Origin: an uncultured Oscillospiraceae bacterium
Lineage (GTDB): Bacteria; Bacillota; Clostridia; Oscillospirales; Oscillospiraceae
Length of the DNA: 64,000 nucleotides
Reading direction: 5' to 3'
Assembly (NCBI GenBank): GCA_934573855.1
Contig: CAKTMF010000006.1
Span: forward strand, 62,001 to 126,000
Below the pieces are notes generated by a model, which was not told the DNA's origin, ran no database searches, and was given only the letters and a program-made list of their open reading frames with translations. Position 1 is the stretch's first letter; every line of letters starts with the position of its first letter. The translations under genes and the position numbers were made by a program. Below, piece after piece: positions 56,403 through 64,000 of this stretch.

Positions 56403-57197
56403 TCACTTCTTTGCGAGACCCTTCTGGCGAGCATACTCGGCAGCGCCCAGAGCGCCCATGAGCTGGGGGTCGGTCTTGAGGTTGATGACCTTGAGCTTCA
56501 GGACCTTCTCGATGGCTTCCTTGAGGCCGTCGTTCTTCGCGCAGCCGCCGGTCAGCGTGATGCTGTCGGTGGCGCCGGCCTTCTTGGCCATGACGAAGCA
56601 GCGCTTTGCGACCGCCATCTCGATACCGGCAGCTATCTCGTCCATGGGCTTGCCCTCACCGACGAGAGTGATGACCTCGGACTCAGCGAAAACGGTGCAC
56701 TGTGCGGTGATGGGGATGACGTTCTTCGCGCTCAGGGAGAGCTTGGAGAACTCGGGCAGCTCCATCTCGAAGGAGCGCGCCATCGCCTCGAAGAAACGGC
56801 CGGTGCCCGCGGAGCACTTGTCGTTCATCGCAAAGTTCTTTACGGTGCCGTCGGTGTCGATGGCGATACCCTTGACGTCCTGGCCGCCGATGTCGATGAT
56901 GGCCTTGACGGAAGGATCGGTGACGTGTACGCCCATTGCGTGGCAGGAGATCTCGGAGATGTTCTCATCCGCAAAGGGGACCTTGTTGCGGCCGTAGCCG
57001 GTACCGATGAGGTACTCCAGCTCCGTGCTGTCCTTCAGGCCGACCTTCTGGCACACGTCTGCCATCGCCGCTATCGCGCTCTGCTCGGAATTGATCTTGC
57101 TGCGGATGGTGGTATCGGCTACCATCTTGCCGTTCTCGTCAAGTATGACCGCCTTCGTAAAGGTGGATCCTACGTCGCAGCCGCCGAAATATTTCAT
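56403..57197 (-). CDS. hgdC: 2-Hydroxyacyl-CoA dehydratase activator (HgdC-type ATPase)
   Basis: A 264-residue BadF/HgdC-family ATPase of the ASKHA fold. GCDVGSTFTKAVI and DIGGQDVKGIAID are nucleotide-binding motifs; the two cysteines that hold the shared [4Fe-4S] cluster of the dimer are in NDKCSAGTGRFFE and PITAQCTVFAESEV. It hydrolyses ATP to inject one low-potential electron into the dehydratase component and so starts the radical reaction. It follows the two dehydratase genes by 92 bases. Oxygen-sensitive chemistry fits an anaerobe. Confidence 0.93.
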   Translation of the reverse strand: MKYFGGCDVGSTFTKAVILDENGKMVADTTIRSKINSEQSAIAAMADVCQKVGLKDSTELEYLIGTGYGRNKVPFADENISEISCHAMGVHVTDPSVKAIIDIGGQDVKGIAIDTDGTVKNFAMNDKCSAGTGRFFEAMARSFEMELPEFSKLSLSAKNVIPITAQCTVFAESEVITLVGEGKPMDEIAAGIEMAVAKRCFVMAKKAGATDSITLTGGCAKNDGLKEAIEKVLKLKVINLKTDPQLMGALGAAEYARQKGLAKK

Positions 57198-57289
57198 GAT
57201 GTTTTTTCCTCCGTTTTGTATTTTTAATTCTGTTTTAAGTGCTTAAAATACTCTTCGCTCGATCGCCGAAAAATCGGTCCTCTATGCGG

Positions 57290-59086
57290 TCACATGCAGA
57301 CCTCGTCCTCGAACTCGACCAGAGAGGGGTCGACAGGCTCTGCCTGAAGGACGGTGCGCATGTATTCGTTGACCTTGTCGCGCATGGTGCGGCGGGAGAC
57401 GGTACGCGGGTCCATAAGGTCATGCTCGACCCAGATGAGGTCGTAGCCGCGTGCGCGGCCCTGCTCATCGAGGATACCCTGAACAGTAGCCATGTTCTTG
57501 CAGGCCACGTTCTGGTACATGATGATAAGGGGAGCGTTCCAGTCTTCGCACTGCTTCCACAGCTCGTCGACGACGTTCTGGTAACCGCCGTTAGTGTGAC
57601 GGCGCATGACCATACGCTCGTACAGGCGGGCGAGGTCGCGCAGAGCCTCTTCCTTGTCCTCGGTCTCGAGGTGCTTGGTGAAGTTGAGGGACTCCATCTC
57701 GACAAGGATGTCGACGCCCCAGCAGTTGGCGAGCCAGTTGGAGAAGTTGGCGTAGTAGTGAGCCGGGCAGGACCACACGATGCCGCGGTACTTCATCTTT
57801 CTCTCAGGCCATGCGGTCTCGCCGTTCTCGTAGGCGCTCATGAGCATCTTGTTGACCTTCTGCATGGAGGGGAGGATACGGGGATCGATACCGCCGTCCA
57901 TCTCGTAGTTCCACTTGCGGAACAGCTCGTAGCAGGGTCCGAGGAACTGGGGACGTGCGCTCTTGTTGACTTCCCACTTCTGAAGCTCGAGATCGGTCTC
58001 GGCGTTGAAGCGCTTCATGCAGGTGAAGTAGCTCTCCCAGGACCACTTTGCACCGGTCCTTTCCTCGATGAACTTTATGCAGGCCTTGATATCCTCGGCG
58101 CCCATCTGTACGGTCTCCTCATCCAGATAACGGACGGGGAAGCAGAGGTGGAACACGGGGGTGTTGGGGAAGCGGCGTGCAAAGTAGGAGGAGGCCATGG
58201 TGGAGCCGTCGCAGGGCATGGAGCTGGAGATGAAGCACGCGCCCATGTCGGGCAGGGAGTCGTTGACAAGCGCGCCGCACTCGGAAGAGGGAACGGGGCA
58301 GCAGTCAGCGGGCAGGCCGAAGGACTCGACCGCGTCGATGTAAGGAATACAGGTGAGCTGGTCGATCTCGGAGACCAGGAACACGGGCAGGAGCTGGTGA
58401 GGAATGCCGCACAGGTCGGGGAAGCCGGCCATGATCTGGCCCATGGTCATTTCGTCGAAGGTGACGAGCTTCTGGTTGAGAGCCTCGCTGTTGCCGTTCT
58501 TGCGGTCGGCCTTGGAGAGGAGGACGAGGTTCTCGGCGACGTAGCGGAATATCTGATAGATGGCCTCGTGGCTCATACGGAGGTTGGAGCCGCGCATACC
58601 CATGGTGTTCTTATCCATGAAGCCGTGGCAGCAGAAGTAGGAGATCATCCAGCGGTAGTGCAGGGCGCTGTTGAGCGCGGGGACGAGATCCTTGGAGAAG
58701 GTCGCGAGGAGCATGCCCCACATGCGCGCCCATTCATAGAAGTCGTATGCGGTGTCCTTGACGCCGCGCCACTCACGGCGGACGGTAGCCATCGCGCCCT
58801 TGCGGTAGAGGCGGCCGAGGCTTCTTTCACCGTTGACGATGCGGTCCTTCTTTTCCTCGGGAGAGAGGGCCATGAAGGCCTTGTACTCGTCGGCTACGCG
58901 CAGGCCGTCGGACTTTACGCTCTCAATGAAGTCTCTGCCGACCTTTGCCCAGTCGGTCTCCTTGAGCATATCGCCGAAAATGCCGCAGACTTCCTTGAGG
59001 TTCTCGCCCTGGGCTTTCCAGTTTATCTCATCTCTGGCACGGAAAAATGCGGGGTTGGGGTACTGGATCTTTTCTTTCTTAGCCAT
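57290..59086 (-). CDS. 2-Hydroxyacyl-CoA dehydratase-type subunit, long form (HgdA-like)
   Basis: A 598-residue member of the HgdA/HgdB/BcrBC family. Possible cluster ligands are in PADCCPVPSSECGAL and SSMPCDGSTMA, followed by the conserved FHLCFPVRYLDEE; a second conserved area is GIVWSCPAHYYANFSNWLANCWG. It is over 100 residues longer than the alpha subunit of glutaconate-pathway dehydratases (about 480), mainly at the N-terminus. With the 398-residue partner it should form the [4Fe-4S] component that takes the electron from HgdC. The substrate (2-hydroxyglutaryl-CoA or other) is unknown. Confidence 0.82.
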   Translation of the reverse strand: MAKKEKIQYPNPAFFRARDEINWKAQGENLKEVCGIFGDMLKETDWAKVGRDFIESVKSDGLRVADEYKAFMALSPEEKKDRIVNGERSLGRLYRKGAMATVRREWRGVKDTAYDFYEWARMWGMLLATFSKDLVPALNSALHYRWMISYFCCHGFMDKNTMGMRGSNLRMSHEAIYQIFRYVAENLVLLSKADRKNGNSEALNQKLVTFDEMTMGQIMAGFPDLCGIPHQLLPVFLVSEIDQLTCIPYIDAVESFGLPADCCPVPSSECGALVNDSLPDMGACFISSSMPCDGSTMASSYFARRFPNTPVFHLCFPVRYLDEETVQMGAEDIKACIKFIEERTGAKWSWESYFTCMKRFNAETDLELQKWEVNKSARPQFLGPCYELFRKWNYEMDGGIDPRILPSMQKVNKMLMSAYENGETAWPERKMKYRGIVWSCPAHYYANFSNWLANCWGVDILVEMESLNFTKHLETEDKEEALRDLARLYERMVMRRHTNGGYQNVVDELWKQCEDWNAPLIIMYQNVACKNMATVQGILDEQGRARGYDLIWVEHDLMDPRTVSRRTMRDKVNEYMRTVLQAEPVDPSLVEFEDEVCM

Positions 59087-60282
59087 TACTTGTTACCCTC
59101 CTCTTTGTGGATGCGTTTGATCTCGAGAGATTCAACAAAGGCCTGAACACGGGTACGCAGCTGACCGGAGTTGCCGTTATTGTACAGACGGTCGACGGAC
59201 AGGACGGGCCAGCCGTACTCGTCGTGCATGATGTGGGACGCAAGAGCGCGCTCGAAGCCCCAGTAGTCGCAGTACTTCATCTGCTCGTAGATGATACCGT
59301 CGGCCTTGAACTCCTTGGCAAGGCGGTCGGCGGTCTCACGGCGCTGGTGGACCTTCTCGTCGGATATGTAGCGGGCGCACTCGGAGACCTCCATGACGTG
59401 GCGGCAGAGCTGGGTGAGGGCGTCTTCCTCGTCATTGAGCTCGATGACCTCACGGCCGGGAGCGGAGCCGAAGCAGTAGCGGTCGGAAACGACCAAAGCG
59501 CCGCAGCCCTCGATAAGTGCGGTCAGGCTGGGATCGTCGATCTCGGAGCCGACGATGGCCACGCGGGCGCGGAAGGGATTCTTCTTGTCGGGCTTGCGCT
59601 TTTTCAGCTCAGCCAAAGTCTCGCGCAGGTATGGGAGAATGAGAGCCTTGGGGCAGACGTAGGTGACGAGGTCGATGACATGGAACTCGTAGCCGGTGAT
59701 GATGGGGTTCTCCTCCTTGCGCATCTCGCTCATCTCGCTGATGATGCTGCACACCTCGTTATGCTCGGCGACGGCCTTGCGGATGGCCTCCTCGGAGGTG
59801 TCGACGCCGTACTTCTCGGTCAGCTGATCAAGAACGTGCAGACGCATCTGCTTGACGTAGGACTCGAGAGTGTAGTCGGTCACCTTATAGGGGATGTCGC
59901 AGTGGGTGACAAAGAAATTGGGCTTTTCGTTTACCTTGAGAATCTCGAAATGCTCCATAGCGCGGTTCATCATGGAGCATGCGTCAACGCCGATCATAGC
60001 GTCGAGGAACTGATAGCCGCCCTCGATGCCTCTCTCGACCAGTGCTCTCGCAAATTCGCAGGTGTAGTTGGACATGTAGTAGGTCGCGATGTCCAAAGAG
60101 CCTGTCTTGGGGGCACGGAGACGAACAGAGAAGCAGTTGCCGACGTTCAGAATGGCCTCAGGCACATGGAAGCAGGTATAACCGATAGCCAGCTGGCCAT
60201 CGGCCTGAGCCTGTTTCACGAGTTCATTGTCGGCGTTCTCAAGCAGATTTTCAAAGTAGATCAGATGCTTAAGATCTTTCAA
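59086..60282 (-). CDS. 2-Hydroxyacyl-CoA dehydratase-type subunit (HgdB-like)
   Basis: A 398-residue partner subunit of the same family. YTCFHVPEAIL near the N-terminus holds a typical cluster cysteine; others lie in NYTCEFARALVERG, DACSMMNRAMEHFE and THCDIPYK. C-terminal RVAIVGSEIDDPSLTALIEGCGALVVSDRYCFGS is the usual second Rossmann-like domain. The end overlaps the start of the long subunit by one base, so 1:1 synthesis is likely. It follows the CooC-like ATPase by 16 bases. Confidence 0.87.
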   Translation of the reverse strand: MKDLKHLIYFENLLENADNELVKQAQADGQLAIGYTCFHVPEAILNVGNCFSVRLRAPKTGSLDIATYYMSNYTCEFARALVERGIEGGYQFLDAMIGVDACSMMNRAMEHFEILKVNEKPNFFVTHCDIPYKVTDYTLESYVKQMRLHVLDQLTEKYGVDTSEEAIRKAVAEHNEVCSIISEMSEMRKEENPIITGYEFHVIDLVTYVCPKALILPYLRETLAELKKRKPDKKNPFRARVAIVGSEIDDPSLTALIEGCGALVVSDRYCFGSAPGREVIELNDEEDALTQLCRHVMEVSECARYISDEKVHQRRETADRLAKEFKADGIIYEQMKYCDYWGFERALASHIMHDEYGWPVLSVDRLYNNGNSGQLRTRVQAFVESLEIKRIHKEEGNK

Positions 60283-60298
60283 ATGTTACACCTCTTCT

Positions 60299-61063
60299 TT
60301 AAAGTATTTCTATTTTCCGGAGTGCTTCTTCCACTCCCTGGAGCATGACGGAATCCGCGGGCAGCTCAAGCACGCTCTTGCCCTTGATGTCGTTGGCGGC
60401 AAAAGCACTGTCTGCGGGGATGAATGAGAGTATGTCCACGCCGGGGCACTGGATAAGCTCCTTTAGCTCCGGATTGGTCACACGGTTGACGATACAGCCT
60501 ATGCGGTCATAGGCGATAAGCTCGTCCGCAACTTTTTTGATGGTGGCGATGACCTGTCCGCCCTTCTTGCTCTGGTCGGTAATGAGCAGGAGATGGGTGA
60601 CCTTTTCCATCACGCGGCGCTGGATCTGCTCGATCCCCGCCTCACCGTCGATCACAACGTAGTCAAAGCTGTTGGCAAGGAGTCCGATCACTTCCTTGAG
60701 GTAAGAGTTTACCTTGCAGTAGCAGCCGGAACTCTCCGGTCGGCCGATGGCCAGAAACGCAAAGCCGGGCATCTCCACCAGCGCGTCGAAGATACGGAAT
60801 CTCGCCTCGCTGAGAAGCTCCATCGCCTCTCTGGTCTCGCCGTTCTCAACGCTGTCGACGATACCCATGCGTATGTCGTCCAGCGTCAGCTTAACGTCCA
60901 CGCCAAGAGCAACGGACAGGCCGACCGCGGGGTCAGCGTCGATCGCCAGAATTTTCTTGTCCGGGTATCTCTCGGCAAGCAGTCTGACGATACAGGCGCA
61001 GATAGATGTCTTTCCCACGCCGCCTTTGCCTGCGACCGTAATTATCTTGGCCTTTTTCTCCAT
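60299..61063 (-). CDS. CooC/MinD-like metallocluster maturation ATPase
   Basis: A 254-residue P-loop ATPase of the deviant-Walker group. VAGKGGVGKTSIC (residues 10-22) carries the signature lysine, DADPAVGLSVALG follows, and GRPESSGCYCKVNSYLKE has the C114-x-C116 pair used by CooC proteins to bind a metal (nickel) at the dimer interface. Real CooC inserts nickel in carbon monoxide dehydrogenase, but no dehydrogenase gene is in view. First gene of the dehydratase operon; probably a cluster-insertion chaperone for the proteins encoded downstream. Confidence 0.82.
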   Translation of the reverse strand: MEKKAKIITVAGKGGVGKTSICACIVRLLAERYPDKKILAIDADPAVGLSVALGVDVKLTLDDIRMGIVDSVENGETREAMELLSEARFRIFDALVEMPGFAFLAIGRPESSGCYCKVNSYLKEVIGLLANSFDYVVIDGEAGIEQIQRRVMEKVTHLLLITDQSKKGGQVIATIKKVADELIAYDRIGCIVNRVTNPELKELIQCPGVDILSFIPADSAFAANDIKGKSVLELPADSVMLQGVEEALRKIEIL

Positions 61064-61114
61064 ATGTATCCCCCCTTCTGATTCACATAAAGACGCCTGT
61101 AAAGTTTCGTTCGT

Positions 61115-61143
61115 ATTTTAACACAGGTCGCAACAATATGCAA
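61115..61143 (-). promoter_or_regulatory. Promoter of the CooC-like/dehydratase operon
   Basis: Minus strand TTGCAT (61138-61143), 17 bases, TAAAAT (61115-61120), about 45 bases before the AAGGGGGG ribosome site and ATG. Confidence 0.6.
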
Positions 61144-61283
61144 GTTAAACCCGGCAAAAACGAATATTTTTGACGTGTGCGCGAAAGTGTAAAAACACCG
61201 CGATTTCTCATGTTATATATAGTTCAAAAGCTGAAAACAATTTTCCCCTATATAGGAAAAATTTTGTGCCGGAACATAAAAGA

Positions 61284-61301
61284 GGAGGGCCTCTGCCCTC
61301 C
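61284..61301 (-). terminator. Terminator after the TspO gene
   Basis: GGAGGGC-CTCT-GCCCTCC followed on the minus strand by TCTTTTATG, 13 bases after the TspO stop. Confidence 0.75.
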
Positions 61302-61314
61302 CTAAGCATATTTT

Positions 61315-61788
61315 TCAGTTCAGCAGATACACTCCGAGATTGAGATATCCGGCAAAAGCGACCCAGATGAGATACGGCAGCATGAGCTTTCCCGCGTTCT
61401 TCGAGATATAGCCGAACATCGCCGTGCTCAGCAGTATCAGCAGCCACAGCGCGACGAGCCACACGAACGCCGCGAGATAGGCCCCCAGCCCGAAAAATAT
61501 CAGCGTCCACAGAAAGTTCGCCCCGAGCTGCACCGCGTAGGCCGTGAGCGCCCTGCGCTTTCTCGCCGGGGCCGCGCAGGCCGTACACACAAGATATGAC
61601 GCCGCGCCCATCATCGCGTACAGCAGCGTCCACACAACCGGGAACAGCCACGCGGGCGGCGAGAGCGGAGGCTTGCGCATAAGCCCGAAGCTCTCCATCC
61701 CACCTCGCGTCAGAAAGCCCGCCAGCGCTCCCACGGCGATAGGCAGCGCCGTTAAAAGTATCAGTTTTTTCCATTTGATCCTGTGCAT
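61315..61788 (-). CDS. tspO: TspO/MBR family membrane protein
   Basis: A 157-residue protein with five membrane helices, the TspO fold. Conserved landmarks are KPPLSPPAWLFPVVWTLLYAMMG near residues 40-60, the WTLIFFGLG segment and the C-terminal LPYLIWVAFAGYLNLGVY. Family members bind tetrapyrroles and are linked to stress responses; the physiological role in bacteria of this type is not settled. A single gene with own terminator. Confidence 0.93.
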   Translation of the reverse strand: MHRIKWKKLILLTALPIAVGALAGFLTRGGMESFGLMRKPPLSPPAWLFPVVWTLLYAMMGAASYLVCTACAAPARKRRALTAYAVQLGANFLWTLIFFGLGAYLAAFVWLVALWLLILLSTAMFGYISKNAGKLMLPYLIWVAFAGYLNLGVYLLN

Positions 61789-62044
61789 TATCCTTCACCC
61801 GTCCCGTCCGCTGCCGGCAGAATGAGCCGCGAAGGCGTTTGTCCGGCGCTTAGTTAAGGATATGCGCCGCCGCGCCCCGTTATACGGGCGGCTTTCATGC
61901 GGCGCGTTTTTATCATTCCCCGCGGTCTTTAGCCGCAGGTTCTTAAAAATTTTCCAAGTTTCGCTTTTGTACTTGAAAAAAATCTCAGATAAAGGTATAA
62001 TGTGTTGCTGCTTAAAAAATTTTAATTATTCCGGGGGAAAAGAA

Positions 62045-62926
62045 ATGAGTACAAAAGCCAAACGCCGCTTCGGCGACAGAAAGGACGGCAGGCTCATCCG
62101 TTCTCTGCCCGCCTTTTCCAAATTCATTCCCTACATAATGCCCACGAGGAACGACGCCCAGAACTACTACGAGGAGGCCGTGGAGATATCCGCTCCCGAG
62201 AAGCGTCTGCGTCAGCTGCGCGTCGACGGCTACAAGGGCATAGGCCTGCTGCACTTCATCATCGCGGCGTACATCCGCGTGGTGTCCATGCTGCCCGGCG
62301 TCAACCGCTTCGTCGCCGGCCGCCGCATCTATGCCGCCAACGATATCAGCGTCGTCATGACCGTCAAGCGCGGTCTCTCCATCGACGCCACCGAGACCAC
62401 CATCAAGGTCCACTTCGAGCCTACCGACACCATCTTCGACGTCTACCGCAAGCTGACCGAGGCCATCGATGAGGTAAAGACCAGCGAGACCGGCAACAAC
62501 ACCGAGGACGTGGCCGAGGCGCTGTGCAGAGCGCCCCGCTTCCTGCTCCGCTTTGCCATTGCGATACTGCGCGTCATGGACTACTTCGGCTGGCTGCCCG
62601 AGTCGCTCACCGAGGCAAGCCCCTTCCACGGCTCCATGATAATCACCGACCTCGGCTCCCTGCGCATAGGACCCATCTACCACCACATCTACAACTTCGG
62701 CACTCTGCCCGTGTTCATCGCCTTCGGTGCGAAGCGCCACTCCTACGAGCTGGACAAGAACGGCAACATGGTCGACAAGAAGATCGTCGACATGAAGTTC
62801 TCGCTCGACGAGCGTATCTGCGACGGCCACTATTACGCCCAGTTCGTTCAGGGACTGCGCTACATCTTCCAGCACCCGGAGATCGTCGAGGCTCCCCCCT
62901 CAAAGGTCGTCGAGGATATATACTGA
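62045..62926 (+). CDS. 2-Oxo-acid dehydrogenase E2-type acyltransferase domain protein
   Basis: A 293-residue protein with the chloramphenicol-acetyltransferase-like fold of E2 cores. The active-site segment that reads DHRxxDG in E2 enzymes is here DERICDGHYYA, keeping the aspartates but replacing histidine 2 by glutamate; the usual catalytic histidine is thus shifted or lost (H after DG). The lipoyl and E1/E3-binding domains are absent and no E1 or E3 gene lies near. The start at 62045 follows a GGGGG-rich site. A stand-alone acyltransferase or a catalytically changed relative; function unknown. Confidence 0.7.
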   Translation: MSTKAKRRFGDRKDGRLIRSLPAFSKFIPYIMPTRNDAQNYYEEAVEISAPEKRLRQLRVDGYKGIGLLHFIIAAYIRVVSMLPGVNRFVAGRRIYAANDISVVMTVKRGLSIDATETTIKVHFEPTDTIFDVYRKLTEAIDEVKTSETGNNTEDVAEALCRAPRFLLRFAIAILRVMDYFGWLPESLTEASPFHGSMIITDLGSLRIGPIYHHIYNFGTLPVFIAFGAKRHSYELDKNGNMVDKKIVDMKFSLDERICDGHYYAQFVQGLRYIFQHPEIVEAPPSKVVEDIY

Positions 62927-63042
62927 TAACGTCAAACGCCCTTCCGTCAGGTCTCCTGCCGGGAGGGCTTTTGCTTATCCGCTCCGTCGGCGCGCTCCCG
63001 CCGCCCCGCGTATGAAATTTTTTCCTCCGCCGTATCCCTCGC

Positions 63043-63071
63043 TTGACAGTTTCGCCGGGGGATATTATAAT
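63043..63071 (+). promoter_or_regulatory. Consensus promoter of the lexA-type operon
   Basis: Perfect TTGACA (63043-63048), 17 bases, perfect TATAAT (63066-63071): the strongest promoter in the window, which would need a tight repressor. Confidence 0.85.
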
Positions 63072-63081
63072 GTCCGCAAAG

Positions 63082-63097
63082 AGAATTAATTAATTCT
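63082..63097 (+). promoter_or_regulatory. Palindromic operator, probable LexA site
   Basis: Perfect 16-bp palindrome AGAATTAATTAATTCT starting about four bases after the expected transcription start. It is unlike the CGAAC-N4-GTTCG box of Bacillus LexA, and points to an own recognition sequence. Confidence 0.6.
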
Positions 63098-63113
63098 GTT
63101 TGAGGTGTGAGCC

Positions 63114-63716
63114 ATGCAGCACAAGAAAGCCGAATATTTCAGCTATATAGAAAACTTCATCGACGACTACAAGGACTCCCACGGCGGCGCCGCGCCCACG
63201 ACCTACGAGATCGCCGGGGGCATAGGTCTATCGCAGTCCAGCGTGGTGAAATACCTCCGCGCCATGCGCGAGAGCGGCATGATAGACTATGGCGGCAGCC
63301 GGAACATCGAGACCCCGCTCAGCCGCAGGGACGCGCGGGAATACTGCCGCGTGCCGGTGCTGGGCGCCGTATCGTGCGGACTTCCCAAGCTTGCGGAGGA
63401 AAATATCGAGGAGTTCGTGAGGCTGCCCGTCTCTCTCCTCGGGCGCGGGAGCTTTTTCGCCCTGCGGGCAAAGGGCGACTCCATGATAAACGCCGGCATT
63501 GACGACGGGGATATCGTCCTCGTCCGCCAGCAAAGCAGCGCCGACTACGACCAGATCGTCGTGGCGCTCGTTGACGACGAGGCCACGCTCAAGCGCTTCC
63601 GCCCCGAAAACGGCATTTTCCGCCTCCACGCCGAAAACCCCGACTATGACGACATAATCGTGGAGAGCTGCCTCGTGCAGGGCGTGGCGGTCAAGGTGAT
63701 AAAGGATCTCAAGTGA
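63114..63716 (+). CDS. lexA: LexA-type SOS repressor
   Basis: A 200-residue repressor/peptidase S24 protein. N-terminal winged helix (about 5-65: IENFIDDYKDSHGGAAPTTYEIA, SQSSVVKYLRAMRESGMI), cleavage region VLGAVSCG with likely scissile bond C88-G89, and the Ser/Lys dyad S123 (GDSMINAG) and K160 (EATLKRF). The usual cleavage pair is Ala-Gly; Cys-Gly is a known variant. GAGGTG lies seven bases before the ATG. It shares an operon with a Y-family polymerase whose start overlaps its stop, a typical SOS mutagenesis arrangement, so DNA damage would release both. Confidence 0.9.
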   Translation: MQHKKAEYFSYIENFIDDYKDSHGGAAPTTYEIAGGIGLSQSSVVKYLRAMRESGMIDYGGSRNIETPLSRRDAREYCRVPVLGAVSCGLPKLAEENIEEFVRLPVSLLGRGSFFALRAKGDSMINAGIDDGDIVLVRQQSSADYDQIVVALVDDEATLKRFRPENGIFRLHAENPDYDDIIVESCLVQGVAVKVIKDLK

Positions 63717-64000
63717 TGGAAGACCGCGTTTATTTCTGCATAGACATGAAGACGTTCTACGCCTCGGTCGAATGCGCGGAGCGGGGGCTCAACCCCTTTG
63801 AGACGAACCTCGCGGTGACGGACCTCTCCCGCGGAAAGAACGCGCTGTGCCTCGCCGTAAGCCCGAAGCTCAAGGCGCAGGGCGTGCGCAACCGCTGCCG
63901 TATCTCCGAGATACCAGGCAGCATAAAATACATCGCCGCGCCGCCGCGCATGCAGCTTTATATAGAATACGCCGCCGATATCTATTCCATCTATCTCGAC
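63716..64000 (+). CDS. Y-family DNA polymerase (UmuC/DinB type), N-terminal part (cut by window edge)
   Basis: The first 95 residues of a translesion polymerase: RVYFCIDMKTFYASVECAERGLNPF contains the catalytic aspartate and steric-gate region (FYASVE), and later VSPKLKAQGVRNRCRISEIP is the palm/finger segment. The ATG shares bases with the lexA-type TGA (ATGA-like overlap), so it is translationally coupled. UmuC-like Gram-positive polymerases are usually about 420-500 residues; the rest lies beyond the window. Confidence 0.9.
   Translation, partial: MEDRVYFCIDMKTFYASVECAERGLNPFETNLAVTDLSRGKNALCLAVSPKLKAQGVRNRCRISEIPGSIKYIAAPPRMQLYIEYAADIYSIYLD

Noticed and set aside
57239..59146. 635-codon open frame on the plus strand over the dehydratase subunit
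   Set aside because: Complement of a conserved gene; Val/Gly/Leu-rich shadow with no motif.
61862..62044. 61-codon N-terminal extension of the E2-like gene
   Set aside because: Cys/Phe/Arg-rich, unlike the family, and the ribosome-like GGGG site stands directly before ATG 62045.

Overview
The window looks like a chromosomal piece of a GC-rich, anaerobic, spore-forming member of the Clostridia, most like the Oscillospiraceae. The grounds are yabP-yabQ-divIC-S1 sporulation/division genes, a sodium-pump oxaloacetate decarboxylase, a butyrate-type CoA-transferase, an arginine deiminase pathway, an activator-dependent 2-hydroxyacyl-CoA dehydratase cluster, and Gram-positive surface proteins (lipobox, xPxTG anchor). 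The taxon is an inference from gene content.

Layout. 1-1648: YheO-like regulator (cut by the window edge), RidA and a LysR regulator; 1648-1929 is a MITE-like element with inverted ends. 2047-5330: oadA-oadG-biotin carrier-oadB. 5390-13738: a small Xre regulator, then a eukaryotic-like phosphosignalling cassette (kinase, FHA protein, PP2C, membrane protease with FHA tail, PP2C, second kinase). Near-identical operators lie inside the promoter spacers of both the regulator and the cassette. 13795-19985: sugar genes (fructokinase-like kinase, lyxose isomerase, GH13 amylase, HAD phosphatase, AraD, AraM). 20154-21554: MATE exporter.

21772-30693 is an arginine region: argS, arcA, ornithine carbamoyltransferase, carbamate kinase, a YfcC-type carrier, a regulator with two AraC DNA-binding modules, and ArgR. 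30763-36091: a beta-helix-like lipoprotein and a 1180-residue wall-anchored protein. 36271-39218: a methionine transporter operon with two surprises: a Met-rich leader peptide followed by an intrinsic terminator, and a MetQ lipoprotein whose two halves are in swapped order (circular permutation). 39284-40335: azlCD, then a 128-bp perfect direct repeat beside tRNA-Leu(UAA).

41000-47283 is the ATP synthase operon. One 745-residue polypeptide fuses a b-type stalk, the C-terminal domain of delta and a complete alpha subunit; no separate delta or alpha gene is present and epsilon is truncated to 88 residues. 47347-55409 holds rodA, tsaE, tsaB, upp, a membrane-anchored glycoside-hydrolase-like protein, rpiB, the CoA-transferase, the sporulation/division genes and an MFS remnant with an internal deletion. 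55468-61063 is a six-gene minus-strand operon: CooC-like ATPase, two 2-hydroxyacyl-CoA dehydratase-type subunits, their HgdC-type activator, a 55-residue membrane protein and an acetyl-CoA-synthase-like protein. The window closes with TspO, an E2-acyltransferase-like protein, a LexA-type repressor with a palindromic operator, and a Y-family polymerase cut by the edge.

How the genes fit together: amino-acid fermentation (arginine, probably glutamate) feeds ATP by substrate-level phosphorylation and through CoA-transferase and decarboxylase-driven sodium pumping, with an unusually built ATP synthase. All identifications come from reading the sequence and remembered family motifs; no database search was run.
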